This document shows positions 17,982 to 26,113 of a DNA stretch of 64,000 nt, piece by piece. The position numbers and the translations under genes were made by a program. The stretch is from JBEICQ01 sp046297395 (lineage in GTDB: Bacteria; Bacteroidota; Bacteroidia; UBA4408). The DNA lies in contig JBKCNM010000095.1 in assembly GCA_046297395.1 (NCBI GenBank), positions 1-64,000 on the forward strand. The letters run 5' to 3'. Within the stretch, counting starts at the first letter, position 1. Every line of letters begins with the position of its first letter. The notes beneath the pieces were generated by a model. The model saw only the letters and a list, made by a program, of their open reading frames with translations. It was not told where the DNA came from and did not search any database.

Positions 17982-18004
17982 GGTTATCAAGTTATGCTTA
18001 TTCC

Positions 18005-19141
18005 ATGAATAAAACATCACTTTACTTTTTGTTCGGAGTTTCTTTTTTGTGCGTTATTTGGTTTGCATGCAAAAAACAACCTTCGGTTCCGTCACCCATT
18101 CTCTCTCCTTCAGGTGACACTATTACTGTGCCGTTGCCCAGTCCGAATCCCCTGCCTGATGGAGTAAATGTTGATCTAACCAAAGTACCTTATCCAAAGC
18201 TTTCTGAATACCGATTTTTTACAGGTGCACTCAAAGACCAACAGCCGGCAACCTCAGTTATTCCCTATCAACCTGCTTCCTCATTGTTCACAGATTATGC
18301 CCTAAAAAAAAGGTTTGTTTGGTTGCCATTTCGTGCAAAAGCTCAGTTCGTAGCAGTGAATAAACCCTTAGAATTGCCTACAGGCTCGGTGCTTATTAAA
18401 ACATTTTATTATGACCATGTGCAACCCTTAAACAATACAAGAGTGATTGAAACCCGATTGATGATTAAAAAATCCGGGGGCTGGATTTTTGCGGAATATG
18501 TATGGAATGATGAGCAAACGGAAGCGTATTTGCAGATGAGCGGTTCATACACACCGATTTCATGGTTACAGAACAATACACCCAAGAATACCACCTACCG
18601 CATTCCCTCCGAAACCGAGTGCTTTACCTGCCATAAATTCAACAATGAACCGGTGCCTATAGGTATCAAACCACAAAACCTCAATACGCTTTATAATTAC
18701 GGTACCCAAAATACAAATCAGCTTCAATATTGGATAGAAAAGCGTATACTAGGCAATAACATTCCTTCAGGGTTTGAATCTACGGTAGATTACAATGATC
18801 TTTCTCAACCTCTCAAAACTAGATTGAGGTCTTATCTTGACATCAATTGCGGGCATTGTCATCAGGAGAACAGTCATTGTGATTACCGGCCCTTGCGTCT
18901 GGCTTTTTCTGAAACAAGCCTTTCTGCAAACATGGGTGTTTGTATAACTCCTGATGAGAACATCAATGCATCCCTCCTAAAAATCATTGTGCCGGGAAAT
19001 TTCACCAAATCAGTGATGCATTTCCGCCTCAATTCCACCGATGAAAGTACGCGCATGCCTTTGCTTGGCAGAACAATTGTGCATGAAGAAGGCTTGCAAC
19101 TGCTTAAGGACTACATCATGTCTATCACAAATTGCGATTAA
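18005..19141 (+). CDS. Diheme c-type cytochrome-like lipoprotein
   Basis: A 378 aa exported protein with a lipoprotein signal (VIWFAC, lipidated Cys22) followed by a proline/serine-rich linker. It has two haem c attachment motifs, CFTCH at residues 206-210 and CGHCH at 282-286, and a possible distal Met ligand at 351 (STRMPLLG). The architecture, with a beta-rich N-terminal half and two widely spaced CxxCH motifs, resembles the SO_2930/HNE_0200 family of conserved cytochrome-like proteins; that assignment is from memory of the family pattern. It would face the periplasm or the cell surface. The next gene, 24 bp downstream, encodes a T9SS-exported propeller, so the two probably act together. 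Confidence 0.8.
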   Translation: MNKTSLYFLFGVSFLCVIWFACKKQPSVPSPILSPSGDTITVPLPSPNPLPDGVNVDLTKVPYPKLSEYRFFTGALKDQQPATSVIPYQPASSLFTDYALKKRFVWLPFRAKAQFVAVNKPLELPTGSVLIKTFYYDHVQPLNNTRVIETRLMIKKSGGWIFAEYVWNDEQTEAYLQMSGSYTPISWLQNNTPKNTTYRIPSETECFTCHKFNNEPVPIGIKPQNLNTLYNYGTQNTNQLQYWIEKRILGNNIPSGFESTVDYNDLSQPLKTRLRSYLDINCGHCHQENSHCDYRPLRLAFSETSLSANMGVCITPDENINASLLKIIVPGNFTKSVMHFRLNSTDESTRMPLLGRTIVHEEGLQLLKDYIMSITNCD

Positions 19142-19165
19142 ATCAATTCACTCAATACAAAAAAA

Positions 19166-21454
19166 ATGAAAAAGAAAATGTTTTTGATGGTTCTGTTTTT
19201 GATGAGTGCCCACATGGGATTCTCTCAGACCACCTGTAATTCTGCACAGAATGTTGGAGCGGGCTCGCATACCATTTCAATTATCAATGGAATAGAGGTA
19301 CCTGCATCCATTTGCGCAGATGGTGGAGCGGGTGCCACTGCTGCCAATTGGTACAAGTATGTTCCCACTCAAGATTACGAGGTAACAGTAACCACAAATT
19401 TGCCCATCAACACTCCTGTAGATAATAGGGTGCATATATATATCGGTGACTGCAGTAATTATTCCTGTTTGGCAGGCAATGACGACAGCAACGGTACATC
19501 GTTTTGTGAAGTAACCTTTAATGTTACTGCCAATAACAATTACTATATTGTATTTGACAATCGTTGGAGTAATGCGGGATTTGTTTTTCAACTCACAGAA
19601 AATGTAATAACCGGTCCCGACCCCAATTTGGTGCAGTTTCTGCCCCAAAATATAACTACCATCAGTGGTTCATATAAAAATGCGATGGTTGATATGAATG
19701 GAGATTATCTCGATGATATTGTTTCTGTTTCCTCGGATAACATACAGATTCATTTTCAAGATACCGGAGGATTATTTTCAGTTCAAAATTTTCCAACTAC
19801 CAATGCAACCTTTCAACCTTCATGGAGCATTGCAATGGGCGATATCAATGAGGACGGATACAACGATTTACTTTATGGTGGAGGCAATGGGGTTACATTT
19901 ATGAAATCGAACGGACTGGGCACGGGGTATATCCAGTCTTCCGGCAATCAATATGTTTTTTCTCAGCGCAGTAATTTTGTAGACATAAACAACGACGGCC
20001 ATCTTGATGCCTTTGTTTGTCATGATGTGGCGCCAAATGTCTACTACCTGAATGACGGAAACGGCAACCTCACTTTTTACCAAGGTGGGTTAGGCAATCA
20101 TCCGAATGGAGGAAACTATGGATCCATCTGGGTAGATTACAACAATGACCTTCTTCCGGATTTGTTTATCGCCAAATGCAGGGGTGGAAATACCACTGCC
20201 AAAATAAATGAATTGCATCGCAATAATGGCGATGGCACATTCACAGATGTATCTACCCAATCAAACATGGCAGATCCTGTACAAACATGGTCATCGGCAT
20301 GGAATGATTTCGACAATGATGGCTGGATGGATGCTGTGGTAGGAGCAAGCTCATCCGCCGATGGGATGCACAAATTTATGCACAACAACGGCAATGGAAC
20401 TTTTAGTGATATTACTGCAGGCAGTGGCCTGGATACTTACACAGGCATGGCCATTGAATATATCTCACATGACTTCAACAACGATGGCTTTGCTGATGTG
20501 TTAACAAACGGCAATATGTTGTTAAATAACGGAGACAATACATTTAGCGTTTATTCCTTTCCAATGACCAACGGTCCTGTTGCCGACATCAATCATGATG
20601 GTTTTTTGGATGTGCAAAACGGCACTCAAATATTTTATAATAGTGGTAATGCCAACAATTGGATAACCATCACACTAAAAGGAATCAACACAAATAGCAA
20701 CGGCATTGGGGCAAGGGTAGAACTTTACGGCAACTGGGGTAAACAAATCAGAGATGTCCGATCCGGTATGGGATTTCGTCATATGGGAACGCTTAACACT
20801 CATTTTGGTACAGGAACAGCCACAACAATCGATTCCGTTTTGGTTCGTTGGCCTTCCGGGAATGTAGATATAATTTGTAATCCTGCCATCAATTCCATCC
20901 TGCACATCGAAGAGAATAGCGGGCCAACACCACTAACCGTATTTCAGGCGAGCAGCAGCAATCTTTTTGCAATGGATACGGTCGCTTTTGATGACAACTC
21001 AACAGTTTGTCCAAACTTTTGGATTTGGACAGTCGATCCTTCATCCGGTTGGAGCTTTGTAAATGGCTCGAATGCCAACTCTCAAAATCCGGAAATTCTT
21101 TTTGAACAGCCCGGAAGTTATTTTGTTACGCTTTGGTCAGGCAACAGCAACGGCATGAGTAACAACCTGCAAACAGACACCATTACAGTTAATAGTCTTG
21201 TGGGGCTGAATACAATTTTATCGAAGCAGTTGAGGGTATACCCCAATCCGGCCAAAGATTTCTTGCAACTTCATAATTTGCCTCCTTCCATTGCTTCAGT
21301 TAAAATTACAAACATGTTAGGTGAACATGTAGAGGCAATTTATTCATCGGATTCACATGTTTTGTCAACATCTTCTCTGAGTCCAGGAGTATACCTTGCA
21401 ACCGTGGTGTTGCACAGTGGCGAGATTATGCAATCTCGTTTTGTTAAAGAATAA
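19166..21454 (+). CDS. T9SS-exported FG-GAP/VCBS repeat protein with ASPIC/UnbV and PKD-like domains
   Basis: A 762 aa surface or secreted protein. Order of parts: signal peptide (residues 1-21); a cysteine-containing beta domain (about 22-150); a seven-or-so-bladed propeller built from FG-GAP/VCBS repeats with calcium-type motifs such as DMNGDYLDD, DINEDGYND, DINNDGHLD, DFDNDGWMD and DFNNDGFAD; an ASPIC/UnbV domain (about 510-585, TLNTHFGTGTATTIDSVLVRWPSG in part); a PKD-like domain with YFVTLW; and a C-terminal type A sorting domain (RVYPNPAKDFLQL, last 75 residues). It follows the diheme lipoprotein gene by 24 bp. Ligand or partner is unknown; binding to the lipoprotein is an inference from gene order. 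Confidence 0.88.
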   Translation: MKKKMFLMVLFLMSAHMGFSQTTCNSAQNVGAGSHTISIINGIEVPASICADGGAGATAANWYKYVPTQDYEVTVTTNLPINTPVDNRVHIYIGDCSNYSCLAGNDDSNGTSFCEVTFNVTANNNYYIVFDNRWSNAGFVFQLTENVITGPDPNLVQFLPQNITTISGSYKNAMVDMNGDYLDDIVSVSSDNIQIHFQDTGGLFSVQNFPTTNATFQPSWSIAMGDINEDGYNDLLYGGGNGVTFMKSNGLGTGYIQSSGNQYVFSQRSNFVDINNDGHLDAFVCHDVAPNVYYLNDGNGNLTFYQGGLGNHPNGGNYGSIWVDYNNDLLPDLFIAKCRGGNTTAKINELHRNNGDGTFTDVSTQSNMADPVQTWSSAWNDFDNDGWMDAVVGASSSADGMHKFMHNNGNGTFSDITAGSGLDTYTGMAIEYISHDFNNDGFADVLTNGNMLLNNGDNTFSVYSFPMTNGPVADINHDGFLDVQNGTQIFYNSGNANNWITITLKGINTNSNGIGARVELYGNWGKQIRDVRSGMGFRHMGTLNTHFGTGTATTIDSVLVRWPSGNVDIICNPAINSILHIEENSGPTPLTVFQASSSNLFAMDTVAFDDNSTVCPNFWIWTVDPSSGWSFVNGSNANSQNPEILFEQPGSYFVTLWSGNSNGMSNNLQTDTITVNSLVGLNTILSKQLRVYPNPAKDFLQLHNLPPSIASVKITNMLGEHVEAIYSSDSHVLSTSSLSPGVYLATVVLHSGEIMQSRFVKE

Positions 21455-21787
21455 ACCATCTTCATCATAATTATGACTTTCCTTTTTCACCGAAGGTTCT
21501 TTAGATAATAATTGGTGTTAAGTTGAAGGAAATTTCAGCAGTTCTGCCGTTTCGCCGGGGTCGAGAACCGATAAACGCCTTATTTGCTGAATAGGAGAAA
21601 TATCAATATGAACACAGGACTTTCAGTCATAGGAACACTTGCGCTTTATTCCTATTTCAGGCAGGCTGGATTCTCATACCGGATTAGTTTGTAAAGCATA
21701 GGGGGCAATCCTACCTCAATGTTCTGTGTATTCTCAGTTTAGAATTTCTTCGCCCATAAGCAGATTCGTTTTTTTCGTTGTCTTTTT
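21455..21787. other. Non-coding region, nothing recognised
   Basis: Between the T9SS gene and the convergent SRPBCC gene. No stable terminator or RNA gene is evident. A 28-codon frame from 21608 (MNTGLSVIG...) preceded by AGGAG exists but has no supporting features. Confidence 0.5.
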
Positions 21788-21844
21788 CTAACGAACTTTT
21801 CCGAATATCTCAGTAACTTTTTGTTCCCTGAAATCGAAGATTGT
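21788..21844 (-). pseudogene. Detached 3' end of the SRPBCC gene beyond an in-frame TAA
   Basis: Reading on from the TAA at 21845-21847 in the same frame gives 18 codons beginning TIFDFREQKVTEIF and then TAG at 21788-21790. This is the amphipathic C-terminal helix expected after IEKQL in this family (usually IEKQLKxIFDYR...), so the TAA most likely replaced a lysine codon (AAA). Confidence 0.7.
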
Positions 21845-22255
21845 TTATAATTGCTTTTCAATGAACAAAGCGTTGGCCATATCGCCCAAAAATCCCATGG
21901 GAGGAATGTAGTGCACCTCGTCTTCCATCATCACTCCACCATGTACCTCGCGAATCCGGTGCTGATGATGCCACATGCTGTAAGGACCCAGGCGCTGTTC
22001 GTCTACAAACATCTTATTTTCCTGCACATGTGTGATTTCTGTTACCCATGTCATACGCAGCAAGGGCAGGGGACTAACCCTATAAGTGATGATCATTCCG
22101 GGATACATTTTTTCTGATAGCTTTTCGGAGGTGACTTCAAATCGCATGTATTCCGGGGTAATTTTACTAAGGTTCTTGGGGGATGAAATAAAATCCCATG
22201 TTTCCTCCATACCTGCAGGGATTACCTGCTCTCTGTATAATCTAAATACGCCCAT
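21845..22255 (-). CDS. SRPBCC family protein (START/Bet v1-like fold), C-terminally truncated
   Basis: Small ligand-binding domain of the polyketide cyclase/SRPBCC superfamily. The opening LYREQVIPAGMEETWDFISSPKNLSKITP, then MYPGMIITYRVSPL and the late MEDEVHYIPPMGFLGD are typical of the Bacteroidota subgroup that is often found beside NAD(P)-dependent short-chain or epimerase genes, as here: the SDR gene upstream is 2 bp away on the same strand. The protein stops at residue 136, whereas the frame resumes with a matching last helix for 18 more codons; the full-length form would be 155 aa. The truncation removes part of the long helix that closes the ligand cavity. Confidence 0.8.
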   Translation of the reverse strand: MGVFRLYREQVIPAGMEETWDFISSPKNLSKITPEYMRFEVTSEKLSEKMYPGMIITYRVSPLPLLRMTWVTEITHVQENKMFVDEQRLGPYSMWHHQHRIREVHGGVMMEDEVHYIPPMGFLGDMANALFIEKQL

Positions 22256-22257
22256 AC

Positions 22258-22947
22258 TTATCTGATTGTACTGATGCCTCCATCCATTGTTACTATTTGT
22301 CCTGTCATAAATGACGATGCTGGGCTGAGCAAAAAGGAAACAGCAGCTGCCAACTCTTCAGGATGGCCATTTTTTTTGAGCGGATGCCTTGCCGCACTCG
22401 CTTCTTTTTTTTCCGGTGTCCCCAAAATTTTTGAGGCAAGGGGAGTGTCAGTAATTGATGGAGCAATGGCGTTTACTCTGATAGAGGGTGCAAATTCGGC
22501 TGCAAGTGCCCTGGTCATTCCTTCCACCGCACCCTTGGATGCCGATACCAATGCATGAAAAGGAAATCCGGTTTGCACCGCCACAGTTGAGAAAAGAACC
22601 ACCGATGCATCTCCACTTTTTTTGAGCGAAGGCAGTGCATGTTGAACCGCTTTGAGCGCACCAACTGCCTGCAGGCGATAATCTTCAATTAATTCCTGTT
22701 CAGTAATACGGGCAGCAGGTTTAAGCAGAATATTCCCTGGACAATACACAAGTCCGTGCAGGGTATCGGGAAGCCAACTCCAGTCTGCAGCCTCATCCAG
22801 CACATTCAATGGATGAAAAAAGAGATTGGTTTGATTTTGCCTTGGGTGTGAGTGGTAGGTAGCATACACCTGCGCTTCTTTAGAAAGGAGATCTGCAGTG
22901 GCTTGACCGATGCCGGAGGATCCTCCGATTACCAGAATATTTTTCAT
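22258..22947 (-). CDS. Short-chain dehydrogenase/reductase (SDR)
   Basis: Classical SDR of 229 aa: the nucleotide-binding GGSSGIGQATADLL at residues 8-21, GLVYCPGNI (equivalent of NNAG), the catalytic Ser (VVLFSTVAVQTGFPFHA) and a Tyr/Lys position where the usual YxxxK is replaced by HALVSASKGAVEG, i.e. the tyrosine of YxASK is missing and Val or His takes its place. It ends with GQIVTMDGGIS, the standard SDR C terminus. It is probably cotranscribed with the SRPBCC gene. The substrate is not evident and, given the altered active site, catalysis may be impaired. Confidence 0.85.
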   Translation of the reverse strand: MKNILVIGGSSGIGQATADLLSKEAQVYATYHSHPRQNQTNLFFHPLNVLDEAADWSWLPDTLHGLVYCPGNILLKPAARITEQELIEDYRLQAVGALKAVQHALPSLKKSGDASVVLFSTVAVQTGFPFHALVSASKGAVEGMTRALAAEFAPSIRVNAIAPSITDTPLASKILGTPEKKEASAARHPLKKNGHPEELAAAVSFLLSPASSFMTGQIVTMDGGISTIR

Positions 22948-22988
22948 ACCATCCTAACAAGCCGCATGCAATAAAGTTTGCACAGCCT

Positions 22989-22996
22989 TACATTTG
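22989..22996 (+). promoter_or_regulatory. Bacteroidota -7 box TACATTTG for tlyA
   Basis: Exact TAnnTTTG match ending 4 nt before the ATG at 23001, implying a leaderless transcript. Confidence 0.5.
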
Positions 22997-23000
22997 TTGC

Positions 23001-23771
23001 ATGATTTTTCCTTCGCGTTTGGACATTGTGTTGTCTGCTTTTCCGGGTGTTGAGACCCGTGCAAGGGCTGCTGCACTTATCCGTCAGGGAATGGTGAGTG
23101 TAAACGGGAAGGTAATCGCCAAAGCCTCCATGCCGGTTCATGAATACGACCGGGTGGAACTTGCAGGCACACTTCCTTTTGTAGGCAGGGGGGGAGAGAA
23201 GTTGCTTAAGGCATTGCAACACTTTGCCTTGAAGGTGCAAGGGCAAACTTGGATTGATGCAGGTGCTTCTACAGGCGGATTTACTGATTGCCTTATTCAG
23301 CAAGGGGCTGCGGCAGTTTATGCCATAGATGTGGGAAGCCAACAGTTGCATCATTCTCTGAAAAATCATCCCGCAGTTTTTTCCTTCGAAAACACCGATA
23401 TCCGGTATTTTAACCATGCAAGGTTCCTTCCATCCGGTGCAGATGGCATCTGTGCCGACCTGTCTTTTATCAGTCTGAAGGGCGTTTTGCCATTTTTAAT
23501 GCCCATGTTGCATGAGCGCGGACAGATGATTCTTTTGGTGAAACCCCAGTTTGAAACCCTGCCTGGACAAAAAAACCGCAGGGGCATAGTGGTTTCCGAG
23601 AAAGTGCGGAGTGCCGCTTTGTTGAGAGTATTGCAATCCATTGCTGACTGCGGCGGCAAGGTAGAAGACCTCATCACTACTGATGTGGCCAATACCCGAA
23701 AAAAAAATACAGAGTATCTTGTGTGGATTAAAAAGAAAGCCAATGTGGTTGTCGTGGATCAAGGGATTTGA
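23001..23771 (+). CDS. tlyA: TlyA family rRNA (cytidine-2'-O)-methyltransferase
   Basis: An S4 RNA-binding domain fills the first 60 residues (SRLDIVLSAFPGVETRARAA, QGMVSVNGKV), followed by VGRGGEKLLKAL and an FtsJ-like SAM methyltransferase domain with motif I DAGASTGGFTDCLI, DVGSQQL and the DxxF segment ADLSFISLKGVLP. Members methylate 16S and/or 23S rRNA ribose positions; some are called haemolysins for historical reasons. The length (256 aa) is normal. The 3' end overlaps xerD by 29 bp. Confidence 0.93.
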   Translation: MIFPSRLDIVLSAFPGVETRARAAALIRQGMVSVNGKVIAKASMPVHEYDRVELAGTLPFVGRGGEKLLKALQHFALKVQGQTWIDAGASTGGFTDCLIQQGAAAVYAIDVGSQQLHHSLKNHPAVFSFENTDIRYFNHARFLPSGADGICADLSFISLKGVLPFLMPMLHERGQMILLVKPQFETLPGQKNRRGIVVSEKVRSAALLRVLQSIADCGGKVEDLITTDVANTRKKNTEYLVWIKKKANVVVVDQGI

Positions 23772-24645
23772 AGCATTTTTGAAACTCGAGAAGGGGCTTT
23801 CGGCAAACTCGATTGAAGCCTATTTGCGGGATGTTGACAAGTTGAAGCAATACCTTGAAATGCAGGGAAAAAAAATTGCTCCACCTGCGGTGAGCCGGCA
23901 AGATATTATTGCCTGCATACACTACCTGCATGGCTTAGGTATCTCTGAGCGCTCACAGGCCAGGTTTATCTCGGGGCTCAGGACTTTCTTTAAATTTCTA
24001 TTGCTCGAAAATGCCATCGATACCAGTCCTGCCGAATTGATTGATTTGCCCAAGCTGCCCAGGAAATTGCCTGATGTACTCTCGGTAAATGATATTGAGC
24101 GCATCATTGCTTCTGTGGATTTGAGTGCGCCCGCAGGACAAAGAGACAAAACCATGATAGAAGTGATGTATGGTTGTGGACTCAGGGTATCTGAACTGGT
24201 GCACCTGCGTATTTCAGATTTGCTTTGGGCCATGGAGTGTGTGCGCGTAAAAGGCAAGGGAAACAAAGAACGCCTGGTGCCATTGGGTGGAGAGGCCATG
24301 AGGCAGTTGAAGATTTACCTGGAGCATCAGCGAGCATCAGGTATGGTAGCCAAAGGACATGAAGATTTTGTTTTTCTCAACCAAAGGGGCAAGCACCTTA
24401 CAAGGATTGCTGTATTCATGCTGGTAAAAAAGCAGGCATTGCTGGCCGGCATTCGTAAGAAGATAAGTCCGCATACCTTCAGACATTCCTTTGCCACGCA
24501 TTTGGTTGAAGGGGGTGCAGATCTAAGGGCAGTGCAGGAAATGCTTGGTCATGAATCCATCCTTACAACCGAAATTTATACCCACCTTGACCAATCATTT
24601 CTTCGTGATACAATTATTCAGTTTCATCCAAGGGCACAAAAATGA
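23743..24645 (+). CDS. xerD: Site-specific tyrosine recombinase, XerD type
   Basis: Resolves chromosome dimers at dif with a XerC partner. It has an N-terminal SAM-like core-binding domain (FLKLEKGLSANSIEAYLRD) and the catalytic domain with Arg in YGCGLRVSELVHLR, Lys in KGKGNKERLVP, HTFRHSFATH, the GHESILTTEIYTH box and the tyrosine in IYTHL. The ending FLRDTIIQFHPRAQK is typical of Bacteroidota XerD. The ATG at 23743 lies within tlyA and gives 300 aa; an earlier in-frame codon at 23683 would add 20 unconserved residues. Confidence 0.94.
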   Translation: MWLSWIKGFEAFLKLEKGLSANSIEAYLRDVDKLKQYLEMQGKKIAPPAVSRQDIIACIHYLHGLGISERSQARFISGLRTFFKFLLLENAIDTSPAELIDLPKLPRKLPDVLSVNDIERIIASVDLSAPAGQRDKTMIEVMYGCGLRVSELVHLRISDLLWAMECVRVKGKGNKERLVPLGGEAMRQLKIYLEHQRASGMVAKGHEDFVFLNQRGKHLTRIAVFMLVKKQALLAGIRKKISPHTFRHSFATHLVEGGADLRAVQEMLGHESILTTEIYTHLDQSFLRDTIIQFHPRAQK

Positions 24646-24992
24646 AATCCACCGGGCTGCTTGAACAGGATTTTTTTGAATCGGTTTACCAGGTGGTTAG
24701 ACTGATACCCAAGGGAAGGGTGAGCTCATACGGAGCCATTGCCAGATACCTCGGCGCAAGTCGCAGTTCAAGAATGGTGGGCTGGGCCATGAACAACAGC
24801 CACCGTGTTACGCCACCTGTTCCTGCACAGCGTGTGGTAAACCGAAACGGCATGCTCACGGGAAGGATGCATTTTTCTGATCCGGATGAAATGCAGCGTT
24901 TGCTCGAGGCAGAAGGTATTGAAGTAAAAAATCATACAGTCCTTCAATGGGAAAAACTATTTTGGGATCCCTCCAAAGAACTAGCATTATGA
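24642..24992 (+). CDS. Alkyltransferase-like (ATL/MGMT-fold) protein without the active-site cysteine
   Basis: Resembles the C-terminal DNA-binding domain of O6-alkylguanine-DNA alkyltransferase: IPKGRVSSYGAIARYLG (helix-turn-helix) and GWAMNNS at residues 20-55, but the alkyl-acceptor motif PCHRV is PAQRVV here, so no methyl transfer can occur. In known ATL proteins such a domain binds alkylated DNA and recruits nucleotide-excision repair; that role is inferred. Its 116 aa length is usual for ATLs. It overlaps xerD by 4 bp (ATGA) and the next gene by 4 bp. Confidence 0.88.
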   Translation: MKSTGLLEQDFFESVYQVVRLIPKGRVSSYGAIARYLGASRSSRMVGWAMNNSHRVTPPVPAQRVVNRNGMLTGRMHFSDPDEMQRLLEAEGIEVKNHTVLQWEKLFWDPSKELAL

Positions 24993-25249
24993 GTATCTTC
25001 CCACAATACCGCAGATACAGCCATGGCAAAACATGGTACAAGATTCATTCTCCTGATAAGTTTACCGAATTAACTGTGCTGGGATCGCGATACCTGATTC
25101 ATGAAATTGAGGCGAAACAATACCCTGAAAAGTTACGCATTGCTGACATGCTGGATGGTCGTGACGGAACTTGGATAAGTGTTACTGAAGCTGATTATGA
25201 TCATTTTCTGGCATCCTGCCGAAAGAATTTACAAAACGGCACATCATGA
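24989..25249 (+). CDS. Small hypothetical protein (86 aa)
   Basis: I do not recognise the family. The ATG lies in the stop codon of the ATL gene (ATGA), which is why this start was chosen over an in-frame one at 24947. The protein starts SIFPQYRRYSHGKTWYKI and is basic at the N terminus, with no signal peptide, membrane segment or cysteine motif; the pattern hints at a compact alpha/beta fold. It ends a chain of four overlapping genes and lacks an obvious connection beyond DNA maintenance neighbours. Confidence 0.7.
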   Translation: MSIFPQYRRYSHGKTWYKIHSPDKFTELTVLGSRYLIHEIEAKQYPEKLRIADMLDGRDGTWISVTEADYDHFLASCRKNLQNGTS

Positions 25250-25356
25250 TGACTTGCTTACAGGCTATGCATGAATTTGTAAACATGCAGTTTGTAATCA
25301 AAATTACCATATGTCGAAGCCACAATACATATCAGTCTTTCCAATGCCAATTTGTT

Positions 25357-25364
25357 TACCTTTG
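25357..25364 (+). promoter_or_regulatory. Bacteroidota -7 box TACCTTTG for the methyltransferase gene
   Basis: Exact TAnnTTTG match ending 5 nt before the ATG at 25370; it overlaps an alternative TTG start at 25352, which argues against that start. The transcript would be leaderless. Confidence 0.5.
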
Positions 25365-25369
25365 AACAA

Positions 25370-26113
25370 ATGAAGACACATGCCGAATGGTTTGCAGATT
25401 GGTTTAATACGCCTTATTATCACCTGCTCTATAGCCATCGCAACCACAATGATGCAGCTGAATTCCTTGAGGGTTTATTGTCTGCTGCCAAACTCCCGCC
25501 CAATGCACGCATCCTGGATGCAGGTTGTGGCAGTGGTCGTCATGCCCTGTACCTGCATCAAAAGGGTTTTCAGGTTACCGGTATCGATTTATCCGAAAAA
25601 AATATACGGATTGCTTCCAGCCATGCCAAGGAAGGATTAGCGTTTTTTATCCATGACATCCGCAATGATTTTCGCATCAATTATTACGATGCTGTTTTTA
25701 ATCTGTTTACCAGTTTTGGATATTTTGAAAATGAGCATGAAAACCTCCGGGTGCTTTCTTGTTTTTACAATGCCCTTCGTCCCGGCGGGCTGCTTGCCTT
25801 AGATTATCTGAATCCCGGCTTTGTCAGCAAAAATGCAGATTCCATCGGTTCTAAAACGATTGAGGGGATTGATTTTTCTTGGGAAAAGAAAATCCTTGGC
25901 AGGTTTGTGGAGAAACATATTTTGGTTAAAGACAAGGAACAGACATATCGCTATTCGGAAAAGGTTGAACTGATTAATCATGAGCAGTTTACTAACTACC
26001 TTACTACCATTGGCTTTGAGCAGATTCGTTTTTTTGGAGACGCTCAATTTAAAGACTATCATCCTGTGCATTCACCCCGGCAGATTATCTTCGCCACAAA
26101 ACCCAAACGATAG
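25370..26113 (+). CDS. Class I SAM-dependent methyltransferase
   Basis: A 247 aa protein with Rossmann methyltransferase motifs: motif I ILDAGCGSGRHALYLHQ near residue 50, VTGIDLSEKNI (motif II), HDIRNDF (motif III region), and the LRPGGLLALDYLNP post-III segment. It belongs to the broad Methyltransf_11/25 group; the substrate cannot be inferred. The ATG at 25370 was chosen because the TAnnTTTG box sits just before it. Its stop codon overlaps the GTG start of the ZIP transporter by one base. Confidence 0.88.
   Translation: MKTHAEWFADWFNTPYYHLLYSHRNHNDAAEFLEGLLSAAKLPPNARILDAGCGSGRHALYLHQKGFQVTGIDLSEKNIRIASSHAKEGLAFFIHDIRNDFRINYYDAVFNLFTSFGYFENEHENLRVLSCFYNALRPGGLLALDYLNPGFVSKNADSIGSKTIEGIDFSWEKKILGRFVEKHILVKDKEQTYRYSEKVELINHEQFTNYLTTIGFEQIRFFGDAQFKDYHPVHSPRQIIFATKPKR

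Larger units (their letters stand above)
17411..18004. other. Non-coding 0.6 kb region with a direct/inverted repeat
   Basis: AT-rich stretch between the divergent RidA and diheme lipoprotein genes. I see no tRNA, credible coding frame or IS remnant. It contains a 14 bp repeat and its inverted partner (annotated separately) and a -7 box close to the downstream gene. Its length is unusual in this otherwise compact window. Confidence 0.6.

Noticed and set aside
21608..21694. 28-codon frame with AGGAG upstream (MNTGLSVIG...)
   Set aside because: Too short, with no homology or structural evidence; Shine-Dalgarno use is rare here.
25352..25369. TTG start for the 25370 methyltransferase
   Set aside because: It overlaps the exact -7 box and would add only six residues.
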